A stretch of 64,000 bases of DNA from positions 1-64,000 of the forward strand of contig JBBRRB010000001.1 of assembly GCA_038225555.1 (NCBI GenBank). The letters are read 5' to 3'. Shown here one piece after another: positions 18,471 to 27,099 of the stretch (position 1 is the first letter of the stretch; each line of letters opens with the position of its first letter). The notes below the pieces were generated by a model. That model did no database searches. It saw only the letters and a list, made by a program, of their open reading frames with translations, and was not told the DNA's origin. The translations under genes were made by a program, and so were the position numbers. The DNA comes from JANXQZ01 sp038225555 (GTDB lineage Bacteria > Acidobacteriota > Terriglobia > Bryobacterales > Bryobacteraceae).

Positions 18471-19025
18471 ATGAACTATTACGGAGCAAAAGAACTCGCA
18501 GCGAGTTTCCGCACTGTTCGCAAGAACACCATTCAGATTGCCGAAGAAATTCCAGAAGATAAGTACGGCTTCCGCCCTGCCGAGGGGAGTCACACTGTGG
18601 GCGAATTGCTCACGCACGTAGCCTACGGTTCGAAGTTCGTTGAACAAGTCATTTTCATCGACAAGCGCACCAGCATGGAAGGCTTCAATTTCATGGGCTT
18701 CATGGGTCCGTTGCGCGCGGAGCAAGCCAAGTCCCGAACGAAAGCCCAGATCATCGCGTTGCTCGAGTCTATGGGTGAAGAATACGCCACCCAATTAGAA
18801 TCCCTTTCAGATGAGTTCCTGGGCCAAGCAATCGCGATGCCGCAGGGGGGTACTCCACCGAGCCGCACTCGTTTCGACATGCTCTTGAGTCCAAAAGAAC
18901 ACGAGATGCATCATCGGGGCCAGCTGATGCTGATTGAGCGGATGCTGGGAATCACCCCGCATCTCACGCGCGCCAACGAAGCCCGTATGGCCCAGATGCG
19001 AGCTTCAGCGGGTCCGACGAAATAG
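18471..19025 (+). CDS. DinB-family protein
   Basis: 184 residues. The four-helix-bundle DinB pattern is visible: YRPAE-like (FRPAEGSHTVGELLTHVAYG) with the first metal His at the end of helix 2, and EHEMHHRGQLMLIERMLG carrying the HxxxH-type ligands. Family members bind Zn or Ni and include thiol-dependent S-transferases; many are stress-induced with unknown substrate. The gene appears to be alone. TAAACT (18458-18463) sits 7 bases before the ATG. Confidence 0.85.
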   Translation: MNYYGAKELAASFRTVRKNTIQIAEEIPEDKYGFRPAEGSHTVGELLTHVAYGSKFVEQVIFIDKRTSMEGFNFMGFMGPLRAEQAKSRTKAQIIALLESMGEEYATQLESLSDEFLGQAIAMPQGGTPPSRTRFDMLLSPKEHEMHHRGQLMLIERMLGITPHLTRANEARMAQMRASAGPTK

Positions 19026-19043
19026 CGCTCTCCGCGAAAAGCT

Positions 19044-19892
19044 TTAGCCCGACGCCGAGCGCTTTCCCACACGCTTCTTGGAGGCGGGCAGTTCCGAGGT
19101 AATCTCCGTCGCAGATGTAGCCGGCTTCTTGACGATCATGAGGCTCTGTTTCAACGCCTCCATGATGTCGATCACCTTGGCCGGCTCATGCGCGGCAGGG
19201 GCCGCCACAATCTCCTGACCCTTCACCTTCGCCTCAATTAGCGCCTGCAGAGTGTCACGATAAGAATCCTTGTACTTGTCTGGCTCAAACGCCGCCGCCA
19301 GTGACTCCACCAGCATTTGGGCCAGTTCCACTTCCTTGTCCTTCACCAGGCTGATGTCGGTTCGGAACTCCTCCGTTTTTCGAATCTCGTGGCTATAGTA
19401 CATAGTGTGCATCAACAGCCCGTGCGCGCCCGGACGGAAGATCACGATATGCTCGCGGTTGTGCATCGCGACCTTGGCGATCCCAACGTAGCCGGTCCGC
19501 TTCAAAGTGTCGAAAAGCAGCGCGTACGGCTTCTCTCCGGCCGCGTCCGGGGCCATGTAGTACGAACTCTCAAAATACACGGGATCCACTTCGGTGGATT
19601 TCACAAACTCGAGAATTTCCATCACTCTCGCCGTCGATGGGGCAACTTTCTTGATGTCCTCGTCATCGATCACGACATAGCGGTCCTTCTCATACTCGTA
19701 GCCCTTGACGATTTCGGTGCGCGGGATCGGTTTGTCCTCCGATTGGCAGTACAGCACCTGTTTCACACGCGAATTGTCGGACTTGTGCAGTTGGTTGAAA
19801 CTGATCGTTTCCCCGCGAGCCGCGGTAAAAAGCTTCACCGGAAACGATACAAGACCGAAAGCGAGCTGCCCTTTCCAGATAGTGGTGGCCAT
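19044..19892 (-). CDS. ku: Non-homologous end joining protein Ku
   Basis: 282 residues from ATG 19892 (MATTIWKGQLAFGLVSFPVKLF), the canonical bacterial Ku start. The core follows with FNQLHKSDNSRVKQVLYCQ, VKGYEYEKDRYVVIDDED and a basic C-terminal tail (KKRVGKRSASG). Ku homodimers bind double-strand DNA ends and recruit LigD. No LigD gene is in the window. The open frame upstream to 20099 is antisense to the next gene's start and is not part of the protein. Confidence 0.96.
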   Translation of the reverse strand: MATTIWKGQLAFGLVSFPVKLFTAARGETISFNQLHKSDNSRVKQVLYCQSEDKPIPRTEIVKGYEYEKDRYVVIDDEDIKKVAPSTARVMEILEFVKSTEVDPVYFESSYYMAPDAAGEKPYALLFDTLKRTGYVGIAKVAMHNREHIVIFRPGAHGLLMHTMYYSHEIRKTEEFRTDISLVKDKEVELAQMLVESLAAAFEPDKYKDSYRDTLQALIEAKVKGQEIVAAPAAHEPAKVIDIMEALKQSLMIVKKPATSATEITSELPASKKRVGKRSASG

Positions 19893-19990
19893 AGCCTTAA
19901 TCTCCCGAACCCAAACTAGATAGACATACCATAGAGTCGAATCATTATCAATAGGTTGCGGTTTATCGAACATGCTGTAATCTGGAAAGC

Positions 19991-20983
19991 ATGTCGAATC
20001 GGGCGGCCTTTGAGCGGGAACACCCCAGTGTCTTTTACCTCGATCCCGCCAATCTGGCCGGACTGCGTCAATATCTGCTGGACATGGATTGGATGCCACC
20101 GTCTGAAGCCCTGATCTCAGCTGAAAAGGCTGGGGAAGGGAACATGAACTGTACCGTTCGGGTCCGCACCGACCGGCGCACGTTCATCCTCAAACAAGCC
20201 CGGCCATGGGTGGAAAAGTACCCCCAGATACCCGCTCCCTGGGATCGCGCCATCGTCGAAGGGCGCTTCTACGAACTGATCGGCGGACGCCCCGATCTGT
20301 CCCGACAAATGCCCGCGCTGGTCGGACTCGACCCGCACGCGCGCCTGCTCTGCCTGCAGGACCTGGGCGAATCGCAGGACTTCACGTTCGTTTATCAGGG
20401 TGGATCTATTTCCGATCAAGAACTGGAAACGCTGCTGGAATTTATGTCGAACCTGCATCGGGCGTTCCGCCACTCCACAGCGCGCGACATTTTCGTAAAC
20501 CGGGAGATGCGCGGGCTCAATCACCAGCACATTTTCGTGCTTCCCCTAGAGCCGGGCAACGGTCTGGACCTCGACGAAATCACTCCGGGGCTTCAGGATG
20601 CCGCCCGCAATCTGCAGACGAACGCGGGATATAAACAGAAAGTGCGAGATGCGGGCGAATTGTACCTGGCCGACGGAGAATGTCTTTTGCATGGCGACTA
20701 TTTTCCCGGAAGCTGGCTTCGATCGGCCACGGGTCTGAGAATTATCGATCCCGAGTTTTGCTTTTTCGGACCTGCCGAATTTGATGCTGGAGTAATGCTC
20801 GCTCACATGCTGATTGCCGGACAGACGCACAAGCTCGAGTTCTCAGGTTTGGACCGGGTACTGGTGGACCGGTTCGCCGGAATCGAGATTATGCGGCGGC
20901 TGATCGGCGTGGCCCAACTCCCGGTGACATGCGGCATCGAGAGAAAGCGAGAATTGCTAACTCTTTCCAGGGAGATGGTCTAA
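19991..20983 (+). CDS. Methylthioribose-kinase-like small-molecule phosphotransferase
   Basis: 330 residues with an APH/choline-kinase fold. Features closest to MtnK are GEGNMNCTVRV (P-loop equivalent), FILKQARPWVEKYPQIPAPWDRAIVEGRFYE split over the N-lobe, LCLQDLGE, the Brenner motif HGDYFPGSW and the metal motif IDPEFCFFGPAEFDAG. MtnK phosphorylates 5-methylthioribose in methionine salvage. Other salvage genes (mtnA, mtnB) are not adjacent, so the substrate could be another pentose or nucleoside. It directly abuts a nucleoside hydrolase gene. Confidence 0.75.
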   Translation: MSNRAAFEREHPSVFYLDPANLAGLRQYLLDMDWMPPSEALISAEKAGEGNMNCTVRVRTDRRTFILKQARPWVEKYPQIPAPWDRAIVEGRFYELIGGRPDLSRQMPALVGLDPHARLLCLQDLGESQDFTFVYQGGSISDQELETLLEFMSNLHRAFRHSTARDIFVNREMRGLNHQHIFVLPLEPGNGLDLDEITPGLQDAARNLQTNAGYKQKVRDAGELYLADGECLLHGDYFPGSWLRSATGLRIIDPEFCFFGPAEFDAGVMLAHMLIAGQTHKLEFSGLDRVLVDRFAGIEIMRRLIGVAQLPVTCGIERKRELLTLSREMV

Positions 20984-21913
20984 TTGCGCTGGCTTCTGAT
21001 CTTCTTGTGTCTGACGCTTCAAGCGAAGACGCCCGTCTGGATCGACACAGACCCATCGATGGCACCCGGCGGCCATGAAGTAGACGACGGTTTCGCCTGG
21101 ATCCTGGCGTTTCATTCCAAGGAGATCGCAGTCCGCGGCGTGAGCATCGTGTTCGGAAACGCCCCGCTCGATCAAGCGATGCCGATTGCACGGCAATTCC
21201 TGCCCTCGATCGCGCCGCGAATGCAGCCGATTCCGGGAGCGGCAAGCTCGGCAGAACTCGGCACCGAAACAGCCGCCTCCCAAGCCATGGAAGCCGCCTT
21301 GCGCAAAGAGAAGCTGACGATTCTCGCCATCGGCCCGGTCACAAACGTAGCAACCGTTCTCAAGAACCACTCGGATTTGGCGCCGCGAATCGTGCGCATT
21401 GTAGCCGTCGCTGGACGCAGACCTGGTCAACACTTCATAACTGGGACGAAGGCCGGGCGGCCGCTCCGCGACTTCAATTTCGAGATGGACGCGCCGGCTT
21501 TCCAAATCCTACTGGATTCAGGAGTCCCGCTCGTGCTTGCGCCCTGGGAAATCTCATCCAAAGTTTGGCTTCGCTCCGCAGATGTAGCGCGTTTCGAAGC
21601 TGGAGGGAAGGCGCTGAAATGGATGAGCAAGCCAGCCTCGGATTGGCTAACTCTCTGGGAGCGGAATTTCGGAGTGGATGGATTCAACCCTTTCGACACT
21701 CTGGCTGTGGCCGCCGTCACCTCGCCCGAGCTGATCCAGTGCGAGGATCTGCCCGCTGAAATCCGGGAGCTCGCCGATGATGCCAAAGAAGGCGCGTCAA
21801 AGCCGTATCTGCTGGCTGGTCCGGACATTGCATCACCACGAAAGGTCCGCTACTGTTACGAGGCGAAGCCGGAGTTCAAGCCAGACCTTATGAAGCGGCT
21901 GCTGCGCAAATAA
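20984..21913 (+). CDS. Exported inosine/uridine-preferring-type nucleoside hydrolase
   Basis: 309 residues from a TTG immediately after the previous stop codon. A signal peptide (MRWLLIFLCLTLQAK) precedes the calcium-binding motif IDTDPSMAPGGHEVDDGFA, in which the usual DTDPGxDD is interrupted by inserted residues. LAIGPVTNVATVL and DFNFEMDAPAFQILLDSGVP follow as in the IU-nucleoside hydrolase family. It would release ribose from nucleosides outside the cytoplasm. Coupling with the kinase-like gene suggests a nucleoside- or methylthioadenosine-derived sugar salvage route. Confidence 0.8.
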   Translation: MRWLLIFLCLTLQAKTPVWIDTDPSMAPGGHEVDDGFAWILAFHSKEIAVRGVSIVFGNAPLDQAMPIARQFLPSIAPRMQPIPGAASSAELGTETAASQAMEAALRKEKLTILAIGPVTNVATVLKNHSDLAPRIVRIVAVAGRRPGQHFITGTKAGRPLRDFNFEMDAPAFQILLDSGVPLVLAPWEISSKVWLRSADVARFEAGGKALKWMSKPASDWLTLWERNFGVDGFNPFDTLAVAAVTSPELIQCEDLPAEIRELADDAKEGASKPYLLAGPDIASPRKVRYCYEAKPEFKPDLMKRLLRK

Positions 21914-21994
21914 GTTTGCGCCATTTACCGATCCCTGCCCGACGCTCGCCGATGCTCCCTCGAAATGCCTGCCCTCCACTGATACGCTTCAGTC

Positions 21995-22729
21995 ATGGAA
22001 TCGGATAAATTCGGCGTCCAAGCGCGGCGGCACTCATTTCGCACGGGCTCAGGCGGTTTAATCATAGGCGGCGCGATCGTGGCCATCGGCCTTGTTCTCT
22101 TGCTGGAGAACATGGGGATCTTGCGGGAAGTTCGCATGTGGGATTATTGGCCGCTGATCCTGGTCGCCCTCGGCTTGGGGCGCATTGCCGAGTCGCAACG
22201 GCCGGCTGCCATGGTTTGGGGAGGTTTGCTCGCTGGCGCGGGCGTGCTGTTCCTGCTCCGAAACCTGGACATTCTCCGCGTCGACTTCCGAATGATCTGG
22301 CCCCTGCTGATCATCGGTTTCGGCGTCAGCATGTTGTTGCGAGCGATGGATCGCGGACGCCTGATCTCGGGGCAGATGGTGGATTCCGACCCGACGATCA
22401 GCCTATACGCCATCTTTGGAGGATCCAAGCGTCGCATCGATTCTCCTGATTTTCGAGGCGGCGAAGTGTTCGCGCTTTTCGGCGGTTTTCATATCGACCT
22501 GCGTGGATCGCAAATGCCCAGCCTGCATGGGGCGCTGGATGTAAACACGATGTTCGGCGGATGCGAAATCATCGTGCCCGAAACCTGGCGCATCAACATG
22601 AAGGGTGCGGGCATCTTTGGGGGATTCGAGGATCGCTCTCAGCCAGTCCGCCCGGTGGAGGGTGTCATTGCCCCCGAACTCGTGGTCACCGGGACTGCCC
22701 TATTCGGCGGCGTCACCGTGCGCAATTAG
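21995..22729 (+). CDS. LiaF/LiaI-like membrane protein (DUF5668 plus LiaF C-terminal domain)
   Basis: 244 residues. Four membrane segments (~20-43, 50-66, 70-92, 99-117) form a DUF5668/LiaI-type domain. The soluble C-terminal half (~130-244) is a beta-helix-like series of FGG repeats (IFGGSKRR, LFGGFHID, MFGGCEIIVP, IFGGFEDR, LFGGVTVRN) as in LiaF cell-envelope-stress proteins. In Firmicutes LiaF restrains the LiaS kinase. Here it sits 15 bp before a LytS-type kinase gene, so it may sense envelope damage for that kinase. Confidence 0.8.
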   Translation: MESDKFGVQARRHSFRTGSGGLIIGGAIVAIGLVLLLENMGILREVRMWDYWPLILVALGLGRIAESQRPAAMVWGGLLAGAGVLFLLRNLDILRVDFRMIWPLLIIGFGVSMLLRAMDRGRLISGQMVDSDPTISLYAIFGGSKRRIDSPDFRGGEVFALFGGFHIDLRGSQMPSLHGALDVNTMFGGCEIIVPETWRINMKGAGIFGGFEDRSQPVRPVEGVIAPELVVTGTALFGGVTVRN

Positions 22730-22744
22730 CCTGTCGGTTCCATC

Positions 22745-23806
22745 ATGCATCCCATCGTCGCTTCCACCACCAGGATCATGCTTTACCTGCTTGCGTGGCT
22801 GCCAGTCACAGGTTTGCTTGCATTCCTGCTGCACGTCACGGGAGGAATCAGTCTGGGCGAGAGCGCCGTCCTTACGGGGCCGCTTTGTCTGTTCTACGCA
22901 TTTGTGTGCCTCTCTCCCTGGTATCTCTGCCGGGTTCTGCCTCTGGGAGCAGGCCAGATTGCCTCAATTCTTTGGAGCCATATCGCGGCAGGAGCCGTGG
23001 CTGGCCTGTTGTGGATTGTCGTGGCGAAGGGTCTTGGTCTGTTGATCTCCCGCTATGATCCGCCCTTTGATCTTCAGCTAAGCCGCGATTTGCCGATGCT
23101 CTTCATTTTCGGCATCCTGCTCTACATGCTGGCGGTGTCGTTGCATTACGTCTTACTTTCTTTCCAGACGTCTCGGGACGCGGAGATGCAAGCCCATGAG
23201 TCTCTGATGCTGGCCCGGGAGGCTGAACTGAAGGCGCTCAAGGCCCAGATCAATCCGCACTTCCTCTTCAACAGCCTCAATTCGATTAGCGCTCTTACCG
23301 TGCTGGATGCCGCCAAAGCGCGCGACATGTGCATCCGTTTGTCGGACTTTCTGCGCAGCACGCTCAGCTTGGGCGATAAGCGCATGATCGCCTTTTCGGA
23401 GGAGTTGGCTTTGGCGCGAACTTATCTTAGTGTGGAGCAGATCCGCTTTGGCGCGCGGCTGCGAATCTGCGAGCGGGTGGACGCCGGCTGCGGCTCCTGC
23501 CTGGTGCCGCCGCTCGTGATGCAGCCTCTTGTCGAGAACGCCGTCAAGCATGGGATCGCGGGCATGCTGGAAGGCGGAACCATTCGTCTGGAGGCGTGCT
23601 GCGGAAACGGTCAACTGCGAATCGGAGTGGAAAACGAGTTTGATGCCGATGCGCCTGCGCCCAGGAAAAACGGCCTGGGCTTGACCAACGTTCGAGGGCG
23701 CCTGAGAGCGCTGTATGATAATCGCGCCCGACTCGATACCTGCGTGCACGGGAACAGCTTCCTAGCCGAACTGAGCCTTCCATGCGAAGATCGATCCCAT
23801 GCCTGA
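22745..23806 (+). CDS. LytS/YehU-type sensor histidine kinase
   Basis: 353 residues. About five hydrophobic membrane segments occupy the first ~140 residues, without an extracellular sensor domain. A short coiled linker leads to the His_kinase domain LKAQINPHFLFNSLNSI (phospho-His ~172), and the ATPase follows with the N box PLVENAVKHGI and the G box GLGLTNVRGRL. Such kinases pair with LytTR response regulators. It overlaps the next gene by 8 bp, and that gene encodes a LytTR regulator fused to a Ser/Thr kinase. Confidence 0.93.
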   Translation: MHPIVASTTRIMLYLLAWLPVTGLLAFLLHVTGGISLGESAVLTGPLCLFYAFVCLSPWYLCRVLPLGAGQIASILWSHIAAGAVAGLLWIVVAKGLGLLISRYDPPFDLQLSRDLPMLFIFGILLYMLAVSLHYVLLSFQTSRDAEMQAHESLMLAREAELKALKAQINPHFLFNSLNSISALTVLDAAKARDMCIRLSDFLRSTLSLGDKRMIAFSEELALARTYLSVEQIRFGARLRICERVDAGCGSCLVPPLVMQPLVENAVKHGIAGMLEGGTIRLEACCGNGQLRIGVENEFDADAPAPRKNGLGLTNVRGRLRALYDNRARLDTCVHGNSFLAELSLPCEDRSHA

Positions 23807-25448
23807 AGAACAGCGGACGATTTCCCGTTATCGCCTGGACCGAAAGATCGGGGAGGGCGGAATGGGCGAGGTGTACTTGGCTCACGACACCACGCTCGGT
23901 AGAAGCGTCGCGCTCAAGATTCTTCCGCCCAGCCTGGCCTCCCAGCCTGAGCGCTTGAATCGCTTCATTCAGGAAGCGATGCTTGCCTCCGCTCTGAGCC
24001 ATCCCAACGTGGCGCACATCTATGAGATGAGCCAGGCGGACGGCGTCTGGTTCATCACAATGGAGTACGTTGAGGGCGAGCCGCTGAGCGCGCGCATCGA
24101 GCGGGGTCCCTTGCCTGTGAAAGACATCGTGCGGATCGGAATCGACGTTTCCGACGTGCTCGACGCAGCCCATACAAAGGGCATCATTCATCGGGATATC
24201 AAACCGGCTAACCTGATGATCGATTCACGAGGCCGGGTGAAAGTGCTCGATTTCGGGCTCGCCAAGAAGGAAGGCGGTTTTGACGGCGGAGCGGTCACGC
24301 AGCTCCTCACCGGCGCTGGGATGGTGCTCGGAACCGTCCGGTACATGAGCCCCGAACAGGCTCTCGGGAAAGAACTGGACCATCGCACCGATCTGTTCAG
24401 CCTCGGTATCGTCTTCTATGAAATGGCGACAGCGCGGCCGCCGTTTGCCGGTGCGACGGCCCAGGAAACCGTGCATAGGCTGCTGCAGAGCCAGCCCGAG
24501 GCGCTGGCGAGATTTAACTACGAGATTCCTGTCGAACTCGATCGCATTGTAAAAAAATGCCTGGAGAAGGATCGGGAGTCCCGCTACCAGTCGGCTCGGG
24601 ACTTGCTCACCGATTTGCGGAATTTGGATCGGGACTCGCAGGATGCGCATGACTTTGCCGCCGCGCCTGGATCGCTGCAACCGCGCCAAGCGATCGGCGT
24701 AATCATTGTGGATGACGAAGAACTTGCGCGGGGTCTTTTGCGCGAATATCTTGACAGCACGGAGGGTGTACAAATCCTAGCGGAGTGCGCCAACGGCTTC
24801 GAAGCGGTGAAAGCCATCGCCGAACATAAGCCGGACCTTGTGTTCCTGGACGTGCAGATGCCGAAGCTGGACGGCTTTGAGGTTCTGGAACTCATCGGCC
24901 GCGAGATTCCCGTTATCTTCGTGACTGCTTACGATCAATACGCGATGCGTGCCTTCGATGCCCATGCGGTGGACTACCTCTTAAAGCCGTTCAGCGCGGA
25001 TCGGTTTCAGAAAGCCGTGGAGCGGGCTCGTCAGAGGCTTGGGCAGAAGGTGCAGCCGTTAACGGTAGGGGGCACCGAACTCGCCGCCGCCGCCCGGCCT
25101 CCGCAGCAATATGCCGAGCGGATCGTGGTGAAAGATGGCACCAAGGTTCACATCATTCCGGTGGATCGGCTGGACTACGCCGAGGCTCAAGACGATTACG
25201 TATCCCTGAATAGCCAAGGCAAGAGCTACTTGAAGCAACAGACCATTTCGAGTTTGGAGACAACGCTAGACCCTCGGCGGTTTATTCGCATTCACCGGTC
25301 TTATTTGATTAACTTCGAACGCGTCTCGAGAATCGAGCCGTACAGCAAGGACAGTCGCGTAGTGGTTCTGTCGGATGGCAAGCAATTGCCTGTCAGCCGG
25401 GCGGGATTCGAGAGGTTGAAGGCGCTGCTCGATGAAAAAACTCCATGA
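23799..25448 (+). CDS. Three-domain regulator: Ser/Thr protein kinase - receiver - LytTR DNA-binding
   Basis: 549 residues. Residues ~11-275 are a complete Hanks-type kinase: GEGGMGEV loop (18-25), catalytic Lys40, HRDIKPAN (~130-137), DFG (~152) and GTVRYMSPEQ. Residues ~301-420 are a receiver with acidic DDEE (~305), phosphoacceptor Asp in FLDVQMPKLDG (~352), Thr in FVTAYD and Lys in LLKPF. Residues ~439-549 are a LytTR domain (IIPVDRLDYAEAQDDYVSL, RFIRIHRSYLIN, LPVSRAGFERLKALL). All three parts look functional. The upstream LytS-type kinase should phosphorylate the receiver, so Ser/Thr and His-Asp signalling meet in one DNA-binding protein. Confidence 0.92.
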   Translation: MPEEQRTISRYRLDRKIGEGGMGEVYLAHDTTLGRSVALKILPPSLASQPERLNRFIQEAMLASALSHPNVAHIYEMSQADGVWFITMEYVEGEPLSARIERGPLPVKDIVRIGIDVSDVLDAAHTKGIIHRDIKPANLMIDSRGRVKVLDFGLAKKEGGFDGGAVTQLLTGAGMVLGTVRYMSPEQALGKELDHRTDLFSLGIVFYEMATARPPFAGATAQETVHRLLQSQPEALARFNYEIPVELDRIVKKCLEKDRESRYQSARDLLTDLRNLDRDSQDAHDFAAAPGSLQPRQAIGVIIVDDEELARGLLREYLDSTEGVQILAECANGFEAVKAIAEHKPDLVFLDVQMPKLDGFEVLELIGREIPVIFVTAYDQYAMRAFDAHAVDYLLKPFSADRFQKAVERARQRLGQKVQPLTVGGTELAAAARPPQQYAERIVVKDGTKVHIIPVDRLDYAEAQDDYVSLNSQGKSYLKQQTISSLETTLDPRRFIRIHRSYLINFERVSRIEPYSKDSRVVVLSDGKQLPVSRAGFERLKALLDEKTP

Positions 25449-25514
25449 CCGTCAGGGAGCGGTTTTCATCGCCTTGCTATCCTGAGAACGTAAACTTCAC
25501 GAAGGAGAACGCTC

Positions 25515-25844
25515 ATGGGATGTGGAAGCGGGATGCTGGGACCCAAAGTAGAAGAAGCCGTAGGCGGACACAAAGTATTTTGTGTTAAGTTCCAGAAGGA
25601 AATGCCGGGTTTGGACGAGATTCCTTTTGAGGGCCACCCGCTTGGCCAGCGCGTCTACGACAGCGTTTCGAAAGAAGCCTGGAAACTCTGGCTTGAGCAC
25701 ATGAAGATGATCATGAACGAGTACCGGCTGAACCTTGGCACGCAGGAGGCTCAGGAATTCCTGATCAAGCAAATGGAAGACTATTTTTACGGCGAAGGCA
25801 GCGCTTTCCCGCCTGGCTACGTCCCCCCGCGCTCGAAAAGCTAA
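25515..25844 (+). CDS. yggX: YggX-like Fe(II)-trafficking / oxidative damage protection protein
   Basis: 109 residues, about 20 longer than typical YggX. An extra N-terminal stretch carrying CGSG precedes the family core: VFCVKFQKEMPGLDEIPFEGHPLGQRVYDSVSKEAWKLW split across ~22-60, then MIMNEYRLNL and MEDYFYG. The conserved Cys is in VFCVKF. YggX protects iron-sulfur enzymes from oxidants in enterobacteria. A strong ribosome binding site (GAAGGAGAA) precedes ATG 25515. It follows the regulator gene by 66 bp and its end overlaps the convergent ATP-grasp gene by 4 bp. Confidence 0.88.
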   Translation: MGCGSGMLGPKVEEAVGGHKVFCVKFQKEMPGLDEIPFEGHPLGQRVYDSVSKEAWKLWLEHMKMIMNEYRLNLGTQEAQEFLIKQMEDYFYGEGSAFPPGYVPPRSKS

Positions 25845-27052
25845 ATCACCGTTAGAGAGGCTGTGATTTCGAACTGAAGGAGCGCATGAGCGGCCCGCAG
25901 GGCGGTCACTACCTCGGCTGGACTCTCGGCCATAGCGAAGATAAAACCTAGATAGCTGTTGCCTTCCGGAAGCGGCACCAGCTTGTGACCTGGCTTAGCT
26001 GTAATAATGACTTCCTCAATTCCAGTCACCTTACCTGCAGCTTCCAGTCCAGAAACGCTTTGATAAACGCCTCCCCGGGGAATTGGAATCATCATCACTC
26101 CACGGGCGTTTGCAATTAGAGGTTCAGGGACAATCGGGTCGCGCACCGCGTGCCTCAGGATTCGGTCCGCCAGGCCCGGCAATACACGTCCGCACAGTCC
26201 GCCGATCGGGCGCGCCGCCACCTCCAACATCCACACTCCCTCCTGATTCACTCGCATCTCGGCGTGTACCGGACCTTCCGTTAGTCCCAGCGCGCGCACG
26301 GCAGTCTGGGCGGCGTGCGTGATCGCCGCCTGCACGGCGGATCCTTCCCGTGACGGAGTAACGTAAATCGTCTCTTCGAAAAAGGGGCCGTCCAGCGGAT
26401 CCGGCTTGTCAAACAGAGCCAGAACGCAGAGTTGGCCGTCGGTCAGCAGGCCCTCCAGGGCAAACTCACGTCCTGGAATGAAGCTTTCCACCTGGATAAA
26501 GCGATCGCCTTCCTCCCTCCTCGAAGCACTCAGTATCGCCTTTATGCGATCGAAATCCGCAACAAATTCCTCCCGTGAGTTGGCCCGAATCACGCCGCGA
26601 CTGCCGGAAAGTCCGAGCGGCTTCAGAACGCATGGGTAAGGGGCTCGGTCGGCGGCGAGCGCCGCTCCCTCATCGACCGATGCCCGATAAAATGATGGTA
26701 CGGGAAGGCCTGCGGCCTGGAACCGCAGCCGCGCCAAATACTTATCGCAGCTTGCTAAAACCGAATCTACGGAGTTGTACTTTATCCCAAGCTTTCCAGC
26801 AATTACGGCCGCCACCCACGCTGGACGGTCTCCAAGCGCAACGATCCCGTCGCACCTCGGCAGTGACGCGGACTCAGGATTGTCGAACCGGATGGGCAAG
26901 GCGTTGTCCCCCCACGGGTTATCGAGAACATGGCAGCGATCCGTGGCAAGAGTGACATCAATGTTCAACCGCTGAGCCGCCTCCACGAACATCTGCGTCT
27001 GATAGCCGGTAGTCGCTGCCACCAGCAGAATGCGCTTAGAAGCAGTCGTCAC
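25841..27052 (-). CDS. ATP-grasp ligase, L-amino-acid-ligase-like
   Basis: 403 residues. A Rossmann-like N-terminal domain (RILLVAATTGYQTQMFVEAA) is followed by the ATP-grasp core: KPLGLSGSRGVIRANSREEF (Lys and Gly-rich loop), QVESFIPGREFALEGLL, and the metal-binding HAEMRV...WMLEVAARPIGG. The C-terminal region after ~300 resembles the L-amino-acid ligase C-terminal domain. Such enzymes join carboxylates to amines through acyl phosphates, for example in dipeptide or secondary metabolite synthesis. No biosynthetic cluster surrounds it, so the substrate is unknown. Confidence 0.85.
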   Translation of the reverse strand: MTTASKRILLVAATTGYQTQMFVEAAQRLNIDVTLATDRCHVLDNPWGDNALPIRFDNPESASLPRCDGIVALGDRPAWVAAVIAGKLGIKYNSVDSVLASCDKYLARLRFQAAGLPVPSFYRASVDEGAALAADRAPYPCVLKPLGLSGSRGVIRANSREEFVADFDRIKAILSASRREEGDRFIQVESFIPGREFALEGLLTDGQLCVLALFDKPDPLDGPFFEETIYVTPSREGSAVQAAITHAAQTAVRALGLTEGPVHAEMRVNQEGVWMLEVAARPIGGLCGRVLPGLADRILRHAVRDPIVPEPLIANARGVMMIPIPRGGVYQSVSGLEAAGKVTGIEEVIITAKPGHKLVPLPEGNSYLGFIFAMAESPAEVVTALRAAHALLQFEITASLTVI

Positions 27053-27099
27053 TCTGAATCCGGCGAACTTGAGCGATCATCTATAGTAAGGAGCTTCCT

